DNA from: Pseudomonas triclosanedens
GTDB taxonomy: Bacteria; Pseudomonadota; Gammaproteobacteria; Pseudomonadales; Pseudomonadaceae
Reading direction: 5' to 3'
Length of the DNA stretch: 64,000 nt
Assembly (NCBI RefSeq): GCF_026686735.1
Contig: NZ_CP113432.1
Location: 2,108,001-2,172,000 of the forward strand
This document shows positions 44,357-53,200 of this stretch, one piece after another (the first letter of the stretch is position 1; each line of letters starts with the position of its first letter). Position numbers and translations under genes: made by a program. The notes beneath the pieces were generated by a model. That model did no database searches and had not been told where the DNA came from. It worked only from the letters and a program-made list of their open reading frames with translations.

Positions 44357-46171
44357 ATGGAACATGGGACGAATTACCTTCAGTCGACCGTGGTATTCCT
44401 GCTCGCGGCGGTCTTCATGGTGCCGCTGGCCAAGCGCATGCAGCTCGGCGCGGTACTCGGCTACCTGCTGGCCGGTGTGTTCATCGGCCCATCGCTGCTG
44501 GGGCTGATCGACAACCCGGAAAGCGTCGCCAGTCTGTCCGAACTGGGCGTGGTGCTGCTGCTCTTCATCATCGGCCTGGAACTCTCGCCCAAGCGCCTGT
44601 GGGTGATGCGCAAGCAGGTGTTCGGCGTGGGGCTGGCCCAGGTACTGCTCACGGCCCTTGCCCTGGGTAGCCTAGGGGTACTGGCGTTCGACCTGCCGGT
44701 GAATACCTCCGTTGTGATCGGCGGCGGCCTGGCGCTGTCGTCCACCGCCTTCGGCCTGCAGATCCTCGCCGAGCGCAAGGAACTCAACAGCCAATACGGC
44801 CGCCTGGCCTTCGCCATCCTGCTGTTCCAGGACATCGCGGCGATTCCGCTGATCGCCATGATCCCACTGCTCGGTGCGCGTGCCGACTCAACCGCGCCCG
44901 GCGGCGATATCGCCCACGTCATGGAAGTGGTTGGCAGCATCGCCGTAGTGGTGATCGGCGGGCGCTTCCTGTTGCGCCCGGTGTTTCGTTCGGTCGCCCG
45001 CACTGGCCAGGCCGACCTGTCGACCGCCACCGCGCTGCTGGTAGTGGTGGGTACCGCCTGGCTGATGGAGGAGGCGGGCGTATCGATGGGGCTTGGCGCG
45101 TTCCTCGCCGGCTTGCTGCTGGCAGATTCCGAATACCGCCACGAGCTCGAAGCGCAGATCGAACCGTTCAAGGGCCTGCTGCTGGGCCTGTTCTTCATCA
45201 GCGTGGGTATGAGTGCCGACCTTGGCCTGCTGCGCAGCGAGCCGGCGAGGGTGATCGGCCTGACCCTGTTGCTGGTGGGAATCAAATTGCCGGTGCTGTT
45301 CCTCATCGGCCGCCTGGCCGGTGGCCTGGACAAGGTGTCGGCGATTCGCCTGGGGGTGCTGCTCGGGGCGGGCGGCGAATTCGCTTTCGTGGTGTTCAAG
45401 CTGGCCCTGGCTCAGGGCCTGATGGATGCCGATCTGCATGCGCTGCTGGTGCTGGGTATCACCCTTTCGATGGCGATGACACCGCTGCTGGTGCTGATGC
45501 TGGCTCGCAGCATCAAGCCCAAGCCCACCGCATTGCGCGAGCCGCCGGCCGAGTACCGGCAGATGCCGGACGACGCTCCGCGGGTGGTGATCGCTGGCAT
45601 GGGCCGGATGGGGCAGGTGGTCGCCCGTATCATGCGTGCCCAGCGTGTGCCATTCGTGGCGCTGGATACCTCGGTGGATACCATTGAGTTGACGCGCAGC
45701 TACGGCAATATTCCGATCTTCTATGGCGACCCGCTGCGGCCGGAAATCCTCCGTGCCGCGCAGGTGGAGAAGGCCGAATTCTTCGTAGTCGCCACCGATG
45801 ATCCGCAGACCAACATCGAGACCGCGCGGCTGGCGCGCAAGTTGTATCCGCACATCAAGGTCATTGGCCGGGCACGCAACCGCCAGCACGTCTATCACCT
45901 GCTCGACGCCGACGCGACGCCGGTGCGCGAGACCTTCCATTCCAGCCTGGAAATGAGCCGCACGCTGCTCTGCGGCCTGGGGCTGAACGAAGAGCAGGCG
46001 GCTGCCCGCATCCGCCGCTTCAAGCGTCACGACGAAGCGGTGCTGATGGCCCAGTACCGGGTCTACGACGACGAGAAGGCAGTGATCCAGACCGCCCGCG
46101 AAGCGCGCAATGAACTGGAAACGCTGTTCGAGGCGGACCACCTGGAAGACCAGGGCATCGGCCACAACTGA
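44357..46171 (+). CDS. KefB/KefC-type cation:proton antiporter with RCK domain
   Basis: A 604-residue CPA2-family transporter. Twelve to thirteen membrane helices cover residues 5-380, with F-Q-D-I-A-A-I-P and A-G-L-L-L-A-D-S-E-Y motifs. The C-terminal TrkA-N/RCK domain begins near 410 with V-I-A-G-M-G-R-M-G-Q-V, a nucleotide-binding Rossmann start. KefB/KefC homologues export potassium when glutathione adducts form; glutathione gating here is only inferred. AAGGAG precedes ATG 44357. Confidence 0.88.
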   Translation: MEHGTNYLQSTVVFLLAAVFMVPLAKRMQLGAVLGYLLAGVFIGPSLLGLIDNPESVASLSELGVVLLLFIIGLELSPKRLWVMRKQVFGVGLAQVLLTALALGSLGVLAFDLPVNTSVVIGGGLALSSTAFGLQILAERKELNSQYGRLAFAILLFQDIAAIPLIAMIPLLGARADSTAPGGDIAHVMEVVGSIAVVVIGGRFLLRPVFRSVARTGQADLSTATALLVVVGTAWLMEEAGVSMGLGAFLAGLLLADSEYRHELEAQIEPFKGLLLGLFFISVGMSADLGLLRSEPARVIGLTLLLVGIKLPVLFLIGRLAGGLDKVSAIRLGVLLGAGGEFAFVVFKLALAQGLMDADLHALLVLGITLSMAMTPLLVLMLARSIKPKPTALREPPAEYRQMPDDAPRVVIAGMGRMGQVVARIMRAQRVPFVALDTSVDTIELTRSYGNIPIFYGDPLRPEILRAAQVEKAEFFVVATDDPQTNIETARLARKLYPHIKVIGRARNRQHVYHLLDADATPVRETFHSSLEMSRTLLCGLGLNEEQAAARIRRFKRHDEAVLMAQYRVYDDEKAVIQTAREARNELETLFEADHLEDQGIGHN

Positions 46172-46226
46172 ACCCGCTCCCTGCCGGCGCTGCGCGGGCG
46201 GTGTCGGCGCTTGGCCGAGGGCTGAC

Positions 46227-46457
46227 TCACGCGGTTTTGGCCAATGCCGGTTCGCTGGCCGCTGCGGCGTGCGGCTTGCGCAGGGACGGCCGGCGGCGTT
46301 CGGGAATGCGGATCGGCTGGCCGGGAGAGCGCAGCGTCAGCACCGCCACGGCGCTGAGCATCAGCAAGGCGGCCAGCGCCACGCTGGCCAGGGCGACGTA
46401 GAGCAGCAGTTCCGCAAGAGAGCCTACCAGCAGCAGGAAGTCGAGTATGACTTGCAT
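46227..46457 (-). CDS. Small two-helix membrane protein
   Basis: A 76-residue protein with two hydrophobic stretches (about residues 3-18 and 20-44) and a basic Pro/Arg-rich tail. An AGAGGA ribosome site lies 7 bp before ATG 46457. It converges with the antiporter gene. No family was recognised; small size makes its reality moderately certain. Confidence 0.55.
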   Translation of the reverse strand: MQVILDFLLLVGSLAELLLYVALASVALAALLMLSAVAVLTLRSPGQPIRIPERRRPSLRKPHAAAASEPALAKTA

Positions 46458-46654
46458 GATCCAATCCTCTTTCGATCCGTGGGCGACTTTCGCGGCTTGC
46501 TGGTTCGCCCCGGCGGCCCGGAAGATGGGCTGGCGAATCTTGTGCCTGCGATTGATGGGTCGAAGATGCCGGGCGTGGCCGGCGAAGAGAACTGAAAGTG
46601 CCTGCTGTTCACTATCGACGCCATCGATAGCGGCTGGACGCCCCGGACCAGAGC

Positions 46655-46679
46655 GGCTCCTCGCCGGATGCGGGGAGCC
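46655..46679. terminator. Stem-loop near the pseudouridine synthase stop
   Basis: GGCTCCTCGC pairs with GCGGGGAGCC (one mismatch) around a 5-base loop, about 24 bp downstream of the pseudouridine synthase gene on the minus strand. A second palindrome CTATCGA/TCGATAG lies nearby. Confidence 0.4.
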
Positions 46680-46702
46680 TTGCACCAAGGTCGGATAGAC
46701 CG

Positions 46703-47389
46703 TCAGAAGCGCTCGCCGGGTTGCAGGTAGCGCCACTGGCCGAGCGGCAGCTTGGCCATCGCCACACCGCCCAGGCGGATGCGGCGAATCGAGTCGACGC
46801 GCAGCCCGGCGTCCCGGCACAGTTTGCCGATCAGGCCGGGGCGCACCTGCTTGCCGGCGATACGCAGGCGGTTCTCGCTCTGCCAACTGGCCTTGAGTGG
46901 CAGGCCCTGAGTCATCTTTTTCAACGCATTGGCGTCCAGCCCGCCGCTGACTTCGACCACGTACTCGTGTTCGACTCGCGCGGCGTCATCCATCAGTTTG
47001 CGGGTCACGCCATAGTTCTGGGTGAACACCAGCAGGCCACTGGCGCCGTCTTCCAGCGGCGTGGTAGGGCGCTGTTGGCGAAAGTGCTTGCGCAACACAC
47101 GCTGCTGGCATGGATCGTCGCTCCAGCGATGCTCGGCGTTCAGCAGGGCGAGGGCCTCCTCGACGCTGCAGCCGACCGGCTTGTTCAGCAGCAGCGTCAT
47201 CGGCGGCAGCGGCTCGGGAACGGCGCCGGGCAGCAGCTCGATGCGTTGCGCTTCGACCTTGAATTGCGGTTCTTCCACCGGCATGCCATCCACTGTCACC
47301 CAGCCGCCCTCGATGTAAAGCTCGGCCTCGCGGCGCGAGCATGGCAGCAGCTCGGCGAGGCGCTTGGACAGACGGATGGGTTCGGACAT
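46703..47389 (-). CDS. RsuA/RluF-type pseudouridine synthase-like protein
   Basis: A 228-residue protein with an N-terminal S4 RNA-binding domain (about 5-50) and a pseudouridine synthase fold with L-L-L-N-K-P-V-G near residue 68. The catalytic Asp of the family lies in a motif R-L-D-x-x-T-x-G-L; here the segment reads P-L-E-D-G-A-S-G-L-L, so the aligned residue is Glu113, with Asp114 beside it. It may be inactive, altered, or use the neighbouring Asp. The end Y-L-Q-P-G-E is typical for RluF-type enzymes. Confidence 0.78.
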   Translation of the reverse strand: MSEPIRLSKRLAELLPCSRREAELYIEGGWVTVDGMPVEEPQFKVEAQRIELLPGAVPEPLPPMTLLLNKPVGCSVEEALALLNAEHRWSDDPCQQRVLRKHFRQQRPTTPLEDGASGLLVFTQNYGVTRKLMDDAARVEHEYVVEVSGGLDANALKKMTQGLPLKASWQSENRLRIAGKQVRPGLIGKLCRDAGLRVDSIRRIRLGGVAMAKLPLGQWRYLQPGERF

Positions 47390-47494
47390 GACGGTGGACC
47401 GGGCAGCGAAAGGATCGCCATTGTAACCGTAAGCCGCCGGAATGATCCGTGCCGCTGCCGGTCAGACCTTCAAACGGAGCAACGAGGACACGCG

Positions 47495-48118
47495 ATGCGT
47501 ATCACCCTGATCGATGGCCTGGACTGGGACCTGGACGAATACGGCACTGGCGGGTTGCTCAACAGGCGCGGCGACAAGGTGCATCTGCGCCAGGGCGACA
47601 TGGACGGTGCCTGCGGCCCCTACTGCCTGGTGATGGCGATGCTCGCTCGCAACCAGTTGGGACGCCGCCAGGCGAAAGGGCTGGCGCCGGTGGATTCGCG
47701 AACCCGTTATGGCCGGCTGATGGAGGCCCTGAACCGGCACGAGACGCTGATCCGCGTCGGCACCACGGGTGAAGACCTGCTGGACTTGCTGGGGGTGATC
47801 AGCGACAAGGAGTATCGCGTCGAACGTGGCAGCGGCGCGCGGATGGTCGAGCTGACGCGCCGCCACCTGGAAGGCAACATCCCTGTGGTGCTGGGTTTTC
47901 ATGGCCGCAAGGGCAGCGATATCCGCCATTGGGGCTTGGCAGTGGGGATGAGCGATACCGCGTTCTTCCTGCTCGACCCTGCGCACGACCTGCAGCGGGG
48001 CCTGGCCTGGAACGCGATACTGACGACCGAGGCCAACGGTTCGCGCTTCGGCTATCGCTACCTCAACCCGAAGGGCACCTGGGCTGTGACGTTGAAAGAG
48101 ATGGTGGCGCTGCTGTGA
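47495..48118 (+). CDS. Papain-like (C39-type) cysteine peptidase candidate
   Basis: A 207-residue protein without signal peptide. The arrangement Q33 ... C40 (G-A-C-G-P-Y-C) ... H146 (I-R-H-W-G-L-A-V-G) ... D162 (F-F-L-L-D-P-A) matches the Gln-Cys-His-Asp active site of papain-fold peptidases of the C39/C70 kind. No partner gene or substrate leader was seen. ATG 47495 follows GAGGA; the frame upstream overlaps the pseudouridine synthase antisense and is not coding. It may act on a protein or be a toxin or housekeeping protease. Confidence 0.6.
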   Translation: MRITLIDGLDWDLDEYGTGGLLNRRGDKVHLRQGDMDGACGPYCLVMAMLARNQLGRRQAKGLAPVDSRTRYGRLMEALNRHETLIRVGTTGEDLLDLLGVISDKEYRVERGSGARMVELTRRHLEGNIPVVLGFHGRKGSDIRHWGLAVGMSDTAFFLLDPAHDLQRGLAWNAILTTEANGSRFGYRYLNPKGTWAVTLKEMVALL

Positions 48119-48233
48119 GGGGCGTCGCGGAGCAGGTCGCAGCCGCCTGGCTGTCCGGCGATCAGCGGCATGCGCCGAGGTGCGGACCGGGGCAGCGGAG
48201 ATGGCCCGTGACCTGCGCCACGGGCATTGGGCG

Positions 48234-49337
48234 TCAAGGGGATGACGGCTCGTCAGGCGCGGCGGCTGGCGCTTCGCGCTCGCGCACCCAGGACATGAAA
48301 AGTTCGTAGCCGAGCGCCAGCACCACCGGGCCGACGAACAGGCCGATGATGCCGTTGCTGAGCATGCCGCCCAGGGCACCGATCAGAATCACCGGCATCG
48401 GCACCTTGACCCCGCGGCCGAACATCAGCGGCTTGAGCACGTTGTCGGACAACCCGCCCGCCACCGTCCACACGGTGAACAGGATGGAGACCAGCAGCGA
48501 GTCGTTGGTGGCGAACACATAGATGATCGCCGGAATGGTGACCAGCACCACCGGCAACTGTGTGATGCCCAGCAGCAGGACACCCAGGGCCAGCAGGCCT
48601 GCTCCGGGGATGCCCATGACGATGAAGCCGATGCCCAGCCACAGCATCTGGATGAAGGCCACGCCCACCACGCCCTGTGCCACCGTGCGGATGGTCGCGG
48701 TGCACAATTGCGCCAGGCCCGGGCCGCGTTCGGGGCCGGAGATGCGGATGGCAATGTCCTGCGCCGTGGTCGTGCCCTGTTTGCCGTAGGCCATGATGAC
48801 CCCGGCGATGACGAATGCGGCGAGGAACTGCATCAGCGACATGCCGACGCCGGCGGCCTGTGCCAGCAGTCCCTTGGCGAAGCCCTGCAGATGTGGCGCG
48901 ACCTGGTGCACCACGCCCATGAAGTCAGTGGCGACGCGGTTCCAGAAGGCGAAGATGTACTGGCCGACCACCGGCCAGGCCGCCACTGAATCCGGCGGCA
49001 GCGGAACCCGCAGGGTGCGGTTCTGGATGCCGGTCACCACGTCGCGTACCGAGTCGGCGATCGACAGCCCGAGCACCACCACCGGCACCAGCAGCAGGAC
49101 CAGCCCGACCAGCACGATCAGCATGGCGGCGCTGTTGGGCCGTTCGCCGAAGGCGCGGCTGAGCATCTGATGCAGTGGGTAGAGCGTGATGCCGAGGATC
49201 ACCGACCAGAGCATGAGGTCGAGGAAGGGGTGGAAGATCCTGAAGCAGAAGAGTGCCAGCAGCAGAATAAGGCCGGCACGGATCAGCACATCCAGCAGAT
49301 TGCGGGACAGCAGCTTTTCCGGTTGGGGGGGCAGCAT
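48234..49337 (-). CDS. AI-2E family transporter (YdiK/PerM-like)
   Basis: A 367-residue membrane protein with about eight hydrophobic helices. The L-R-V-P-L-P-P-D-S-V segment, the P-E-R-G-P-G-L-A-Q cytoplasmic loop and the G-G-L-S-D-N-V-L-K-P signature are typical of the AI-2E transporter family (PF01594). Some members export autoinducer-2 or sodium; for this one the substrate is unknown. AAGGAG precedes its ATG. Confidence 0.85.
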   Translation of the reverse strand: MLPPQPEKLLSRNLLDVLIRAGLILLLALFCFRIFHPFLDLMLWSVILGITLYPLHQMLSRAFGERPNSAAMLIVLVGLVLLLVPVVVLGLSIADSVRDVVTGIQNRTLRVPLPPDSVAAWPVVGQYIFAFWNRVATDFMGVVHQVAPHLQGFAKGLLAQAAGVGMSLMQFLAAFVIAGVIMAYGKQGTTTAQDIAIRISGPERGPGLAQLCTATIRTVAQGVVGVAFIQMLWLGIGFIVMGIPGAGLLALGVLLLGITQLPVVLVTIPAIIYVFATNDSLLVSILFTVWTVAGGLSDNVLKPLMFGRGVKVPMPVILIGALGGMLSNGIIGLFVGPVVLALGYELFMSWVREREAPAAAPDEPSSP

Positions 49338-49469
49338 CGTGAGCTCCTTGCAGAGGCGGCCGGAACGGCCCAGTCCTAACTATCGGCGGACTCTGCCCGA
49401 GTGCAAGGCGAAGAGGCAATAAATGTTGTTCGGTTTTGCGGAGGGGATCGATTGGAGCGGGGAGCGGGC

Positions 49470-49492
49470 AGCCTGCCGGGGGACGGCAGGCT
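49470..49492 (-). terminator. Stem-loop after the 63-residue gene
   Basis: AGCCTGCC pairs perfectly with GGCAGGCT around a 7-base loop, 14 bp beyond the stop of the small minus-strand gene at 49506. No T-run follows. Confidence 0.5.
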
Positions 49493-49505
49493 TGCCGCGA
49501 GGGTA

Positions 49506-49697
49506 TTACTTCTTGCCGAGGCTGATGTGGCGGCTCGGTGCGCCGTAGTTCTGACCGGTGACGCCCTTGGCGATCTGCTGGATTTCACCGCCGGACTTCA
49601 GGAAAGCGGCCACCTGAGCTTCGAGGGCTTCGCTGGTCGCGGTAGCGGCGGGTGCCTTGGGGGCGGCTTTCTGGCGGGTGGAGGGTTTGGTCGTCAT
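49506..49697 (-). CDS. Small conserved protein of unknown function
   Basis: A 63-residue soluble protein. A basic, Ala/Pro-rich N-terminus is followed by a helix E-A-L-E-A-Q-V-A-A-F-L-K-S-G-G-E-I-Q-Q and a G-V-T-G-Q-N-Y-G-A-P tail. I recall similar short proteins in pseudomonads annotated as regulators, but no function is established. ATG 49697 has AAGG about 10 bp upstream; a start three codons earlier (49706) is possible. Confidence 0.6.
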   Translation of the reverse strand: MTTKPSTRQKAAPKAPAATATSEALEAQVAAFLKSGGEIQQIAKGVTGQNYGAPSRHISLGKK

Positions 49698-49858
49698 GTC
49701 TGCCATACCTTGTCTTCGCGAATGGCCGCCCATTGTACAGGAAATGGGCGTCCTTCGGGGATGTATTGGCACGAACGGTCCCACGCCGCGCGTGGCGTCG
49801 CCTGCATGAGGCCCGCAGTGCTAACCTCGGGGGCCTTGCCGTGAGCGCCGAGTCGTCC

Positions 49859-51628
49859 ATGCCCCTGTTGTCATCCCGCCAGCGCAACGCGCTGCGCCTG
49901 GCCCGTTCGTTCCTCGCGCCCTACCGCTGGCGTGCCCTCGGCGCGCTCGTGGCGTTGCTGTTCACCGCCGCCATCACACTGTCGCTGGGCCAGGGTATCC
50001 GCATGCTGGTGGACCAGGGCTTCGTTACCCAGTCCGTGCATCTGCTCGACCGTGCCATCGGCGTTTTCTTCGTGCTGGTGGCGGGGCTGGCAGTGGGTAC
50101 CTTCGTGCGTTTCTACCTGGTGTCATGGATCGGCGAGCGCTTCGTCGCCGATATTCGCCAGCGCGTTTTCGATCACCTGATCGAACTGCACCCCGGCTTC
50201 TACGAGAACAACCGTGCTTCGGAAATCCAGTCGCGCCTTACCGCCGACACCACGCTGTTGCAGACGGTGATCGGCTCCTCGCTGTCGATGGCGCTGCGCA
50301 ACACGCTGATGCTGATCGGCGGGGTGGGGTTGATGTTTGTCACCAACGCCAAGCTGACCAGCATCGTGGTTGCCTCGCTACCGCTGGTGATTGCGCCGAT
50401 CCTGCTGTTCGGCCGCCGCGTGCGCAGCCTGTCGCGGCTTAGCCAGGACCGCGTCGCCGATGTCGGCAGCTACGTCGGCGAGACCCTTGGGCAGATCAAG
50501 ACCGTGCAGGCCTACAACCACCAAGCCCAGGATCGCCAGCGTTTCGGGGCGACCGTGGAGCAGGCTTTCGACACTGCGCGCCGACGCATCACCCAGCGCT
50601 CCTGGCTGGTCAGCGTGGTAATCCTGCTGGTGCTGGGCGCGGTGGGCGTGATGCTCTGGGTCGGCGGCATGGACGTGATCGCCGGGCGCATCACCGCTGG
50701 CGAGCTGGCCGCCTTCGTCTTCTACAGCCTTATCGTCGGGATGGCATTCGGTACCCTCAGCGAAGTGATCGGCGAGTTGCAGCGCGCCGCCGGCGCGGCA
50801 GAGCGCATCGCCGAGCTGTTGCAGGCGCGCAGTGACATCCAGCCTCCCGCCTGCGGCCTGGCGAAGCTGCCGGAGCGCGTGGGTGGCAGCATCGAGCTGG
50901 AGGGAGTGCGCTTCGCCTATCCCTCGCGTCCCGGGCAATGGGCCATCGACGGTATCGACCTGCGCGTGGAGGCCGGCGAGACCCTGGCGCTGGTCGGCCC
51001 TTCCGGTGCCGGCAAGTCGACGCTGTTCGACCTGTTGCTGCGCTTCTATGACCCGCAGCAGGGACTGATCCGCATTGATGGTCAGCCTATCGCCCTGCTC
51101 GATCCCGCCGACCTGCGGCGCAGCTTCGCTCTGGTGTCGCAGAACCCGGCGCTGTTCTTCAGCAGCGTCGAGGAGAACATCCGCTATGGCCGTCCGGACG
51201 CCACTGATGCAGAGGTGGAGGCTGCCGCCCGCGCCGCTCACGCGCACGAATTCATCTTGCGCCTGCCGCAGGGTTATCGAACCCATCTGGGCGAGAGTGG
51301 CGTGGGCCTCTCAGGTGGGCAGCGGCAGCGTCTGGCGATTGCCCGCGCGCTGCTGGTGGATGCGCCCATCCTGCTGCTGGACGAAGCCACCAGCGCCCTG
51401 GATGCGGAAAGCGAGCACCTGATCCAGCAGGCTCTGCCTGGCCTGATGAGCGGGCGTACCACCCTGGTGATCGCCCACCGGCTGGCCACTGTGCTCAATG
51501 CCGATCGCATCGCGGTGATCGAGCATGGCCGGCTGGTGGCGCTGGGGCGGCACGCCGAGTTGGTGGTCGACAGTCCGCTGTATGCGCGGCTGGCGGAGCT
51601 GCAGTTCGGCCAGGCCCAGGACCTCTGA
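49859..51628 (+). CDS. ABC exporter (permease-ATPase fusion, MsbA-like)
   Basis: A 589-residue half-transporter. Six membrane helices lie in residues 1-320, followed by the ATPase: Walker A G-P-S-G-A-G-K-S-T near 382, signature L-S-G-G-Q-R-Q-R near 482 and Walker B I-L-L-L-D-E-A-T-S-A. This architecture is that of lipid or drug exporters of the MsbA/LmrA group; substrate unknown. GTG 49841 is an alternative start with GGGGG upstream. It is a stand-alone gene. Confidence 0.88.
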   Translation: MPLLSSRQRNALRLARSFLAPYRWRALGALVALLFTAAITLSLGQGIRMLVDQGFVTQSVHLLDRAIGVFFVLVAGLAVGTFVRFYLVSWIGERFVADIRQRVFDHLIELHPGFYENNRASEIQSRLTADTTLLQTVIGSSLSMALRNTLMLIGGVGLMFVTNAKLTSIVVASLPLVIAPILLFGRRVRSLSRLSQDRVADVGSYVGETLGQIKTVQAYNHQAQDRQRFGATVEQAFDTARRRITQRSWLVSVVILLVLGAVGVMLWVGGMDVIAGRITAGELAAFVFYSLIVGMAFGTLSEVIGELQRAAGAAERIAELLQARSDIQPPACGLAKLPERVGGSIELEGVRFAYPSRPGQWAIDGIDLRVEAGETLALVGPSGAGKSTLFDLLLRFYDPQQGLIRIDGQPIALLDPADLRRSFALVSQNPALFFSSVEENIRYGRPDATDAEVEAAARAAHAHEFILRLPQGYRTHLGESGVGLSGGQRQRLAIARALLVDAPILLLDEATSALDAESEHLIQQALPGLMSGRTTLVIAHRLATVLNADRIAVIEHGRLVALGRHAELVVDSPLYARLAELQFGQAQDL

Positions 51629-51744
51629 GTACGCTGCAATGCTTGTCGGCAGCTCGACAGGCAATCACCGGTTGCGCCTACAGTTATCCGGCAATCCGCT
51701 TCCATTGCGCGTAGAATGCGCGCCCCGTTATCGAGGTAAGCGTC

Positions 51745-52587
51745 ATGGCAGTCATAGGTCGGTTCAACTCATTGCAGGTGGTCAAGCACACCGATTTCGG
51801 TCTCTACCTGGACGGTGGCGACCGTGGCGAAATCCTGCTGCCCAAGCGCTATGTACCCAAGAACGAACCGACCGAAGCGGGCGACTGGCTGAACGTGTTC
51901 CTCTACCTCGACAGCGAAGACCGCGTCATCGCCACCACCCTCAAGCCCAAGGTGCAGGTCGGCGGCTTCGCCAGTCTCAAGGTGGTGGAGGTCAACCGCG
52001 TCGGTCTGTTCCTCGACTGGGGCCTGCCCAAGGACCTGCTGCTGCCGCACTCCGAGGAGAAGCGCCCGCTGCAGGTCGGCGATTACTGCGTGGTATACGT
52101 CTACCTCGACGACCGCACCCGCCGCATCACCGCCACTGCGCGCCTGGACCGCTATCTGGACAACACGCCGGCCAACTACCGCGTTGGCCAGGCCGTCGAC
52201 CTGCTGGTGGTCGAGCGCACCGACCTCGGCTACAAGGCGATCATCGACGGCAAGCACTGGGGCCTGATTCACAAGAACGAAATCTTCAAGTTCCTGCGCA
52301 ATGGCATGCGCGAGCAGGGCTACATCAAGGAACTGCGTGCCGACGGCAAGATCAGCCTGAGCCTGCAACCGGTAGGCGCTGGTGCCGGGGATGCGCTTGG
52401 CGAACGGGTACTCGCCGCACTGCGCGAGGCTGGCGGCATGCTGGCGCTCAGCGACAAAAGCCCGCCGGAACTGATCAGCCGCCAGTTCGGCGTCAGCAAG
52501 GGCAACTTCAAGAAAGCCATCGGCGGCCTGTTCAAGCAGGGACTGATCGTCATCCATGACGACCGCATCGAGCTGACCGACCGCTAA
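51745..52587 (+). CDS. cvfB: CvfB-type S1 RNA-binding protein
   Basis: A 280-residue protein with three S1-like beta domains and a C-terminal winged helix (about 225-280). The G-L-Y-L-D-G-G-D-R-G-E-I-L-L-P start of the first S1 domain and L-P-K-D-L-L-L-P of the second are characteristic of the CvfB/YitL family, known for RNA-linked virulence regulation in staphylococci. GAGG precedes ATG 51745. It converges with the next gene, overlapping by 4 bp. Confidence 0.85.
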   Translation: MAVIGRFNSLQVVKHTDFGLYLDGGDRGEILLPKRYVPKNEPTEAGDWLNVFLYLDSEDRVIATTLKPKVQVGGFASLKVVEVNRVGLFLDWGLPKDLLLPHSEEKRPLQVGDYCVVYVYLDDRTRRITATARLDRYLDNTPANYRVGQAVDLLVVERTDLGYKAIIDGKHWGLIHKNEIFKFLRNGMREQGYIKELRADGKISLSLQPVGAGAGDALGERVLAALREAGGMLALSDKSPPELISRQFGVSKGNFKKAIGGLFKQGLIVIHDDRIELTDR

Positions 52588-52997
52588 CCGCGCTGGCGCA
52601 CGATCGACTCGGCCACTGCACAGCGTGGCTGGGCCGGCGCCAGCGAGCTCATGCGCTGCAGGTCCACCGGCTTGCCCGGCTCGGCGCCGAGTTTGCGGCG
52701 CAGGTCGTCGAAGACGCGGTCATGCTCCTTGCGAAAGCGCAGCACCGGTCCCTGGCAAACGCGCAGACCGTGCCGGCGCAGCACGCGAGTGGCGCTGCTG
52801 GCGAAGTTGAACGCGATATCGCCGGGCAGGTCGAAGCCATCCTGGAACGGCTGACCGTCGATTTCGCCGTCGAGTTCGAATTTCACCAGCGCATCGCGGC
52901 TGGCCGGGTTTTCCACCTGGTAGCTGAGGCGGATGACGTATTGCTGCCGGTCGAGGCCCTGGCTGGAATGAATGGTGACCTGGGCTGGCGTGGTCAT
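52584..52997 (-). CDS. DUF5064-like hypothetical protein
   Basis: A 137-residue soluble protein with a beta-rich start (Q-Q-Y-V-I-R-L-S-Y-Q-V) and a helix H-D-R-V-F-D-D-L-R-R-K-L. The E-L-D-G-E-I-D-G-Q-P-F and I-A-F-N-F-A-S segments resemble DUF5064 proteins of pseudomonads, but this is from memory. AGGAGATAGCA precedes ATG 52997. It overlaps the cvfB stop. Confidence 0.6.
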   Translation of the reverse strand: MTTPAQVTIHSSQGLDRQQYVIRLSYQVENPASRDALVKFELDGEIDGQPFQDGFDLPGDIAFNFASSATRVLRRHGLRVCQGPVLRFRKEHDRVFDDLRRKLGAEPGKPVDLQRMSSLAPAQPRCAVAESIVRQRG

Positions 52998-53200
52998 TGC
53001 TATCTCCTGGCGAGCGATGGCGGCGGCGCGGTGAAGAGACCGTAGCCTGTTTCGGTTCCGCTCGCTTGCCCCTAGTCTCGAATCCTGCGCCGAGCTTCCG
53101 GCTGACCTGCATCAACGGCCACCCCGATAGCTTTCGCGGGCGCACAGGCTGCCTGCGCGCGGTACCGGAGCACCGCGCCAGACGCTTGCCGCCGGCCGCA

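Noticed and set aside
46721..47494. The long N-terminal extension of the peptidase frame.
   Set aside because: It runs antisense through the pseudouridine synthase gene; the ATG at 47495 has a good ribosome site.
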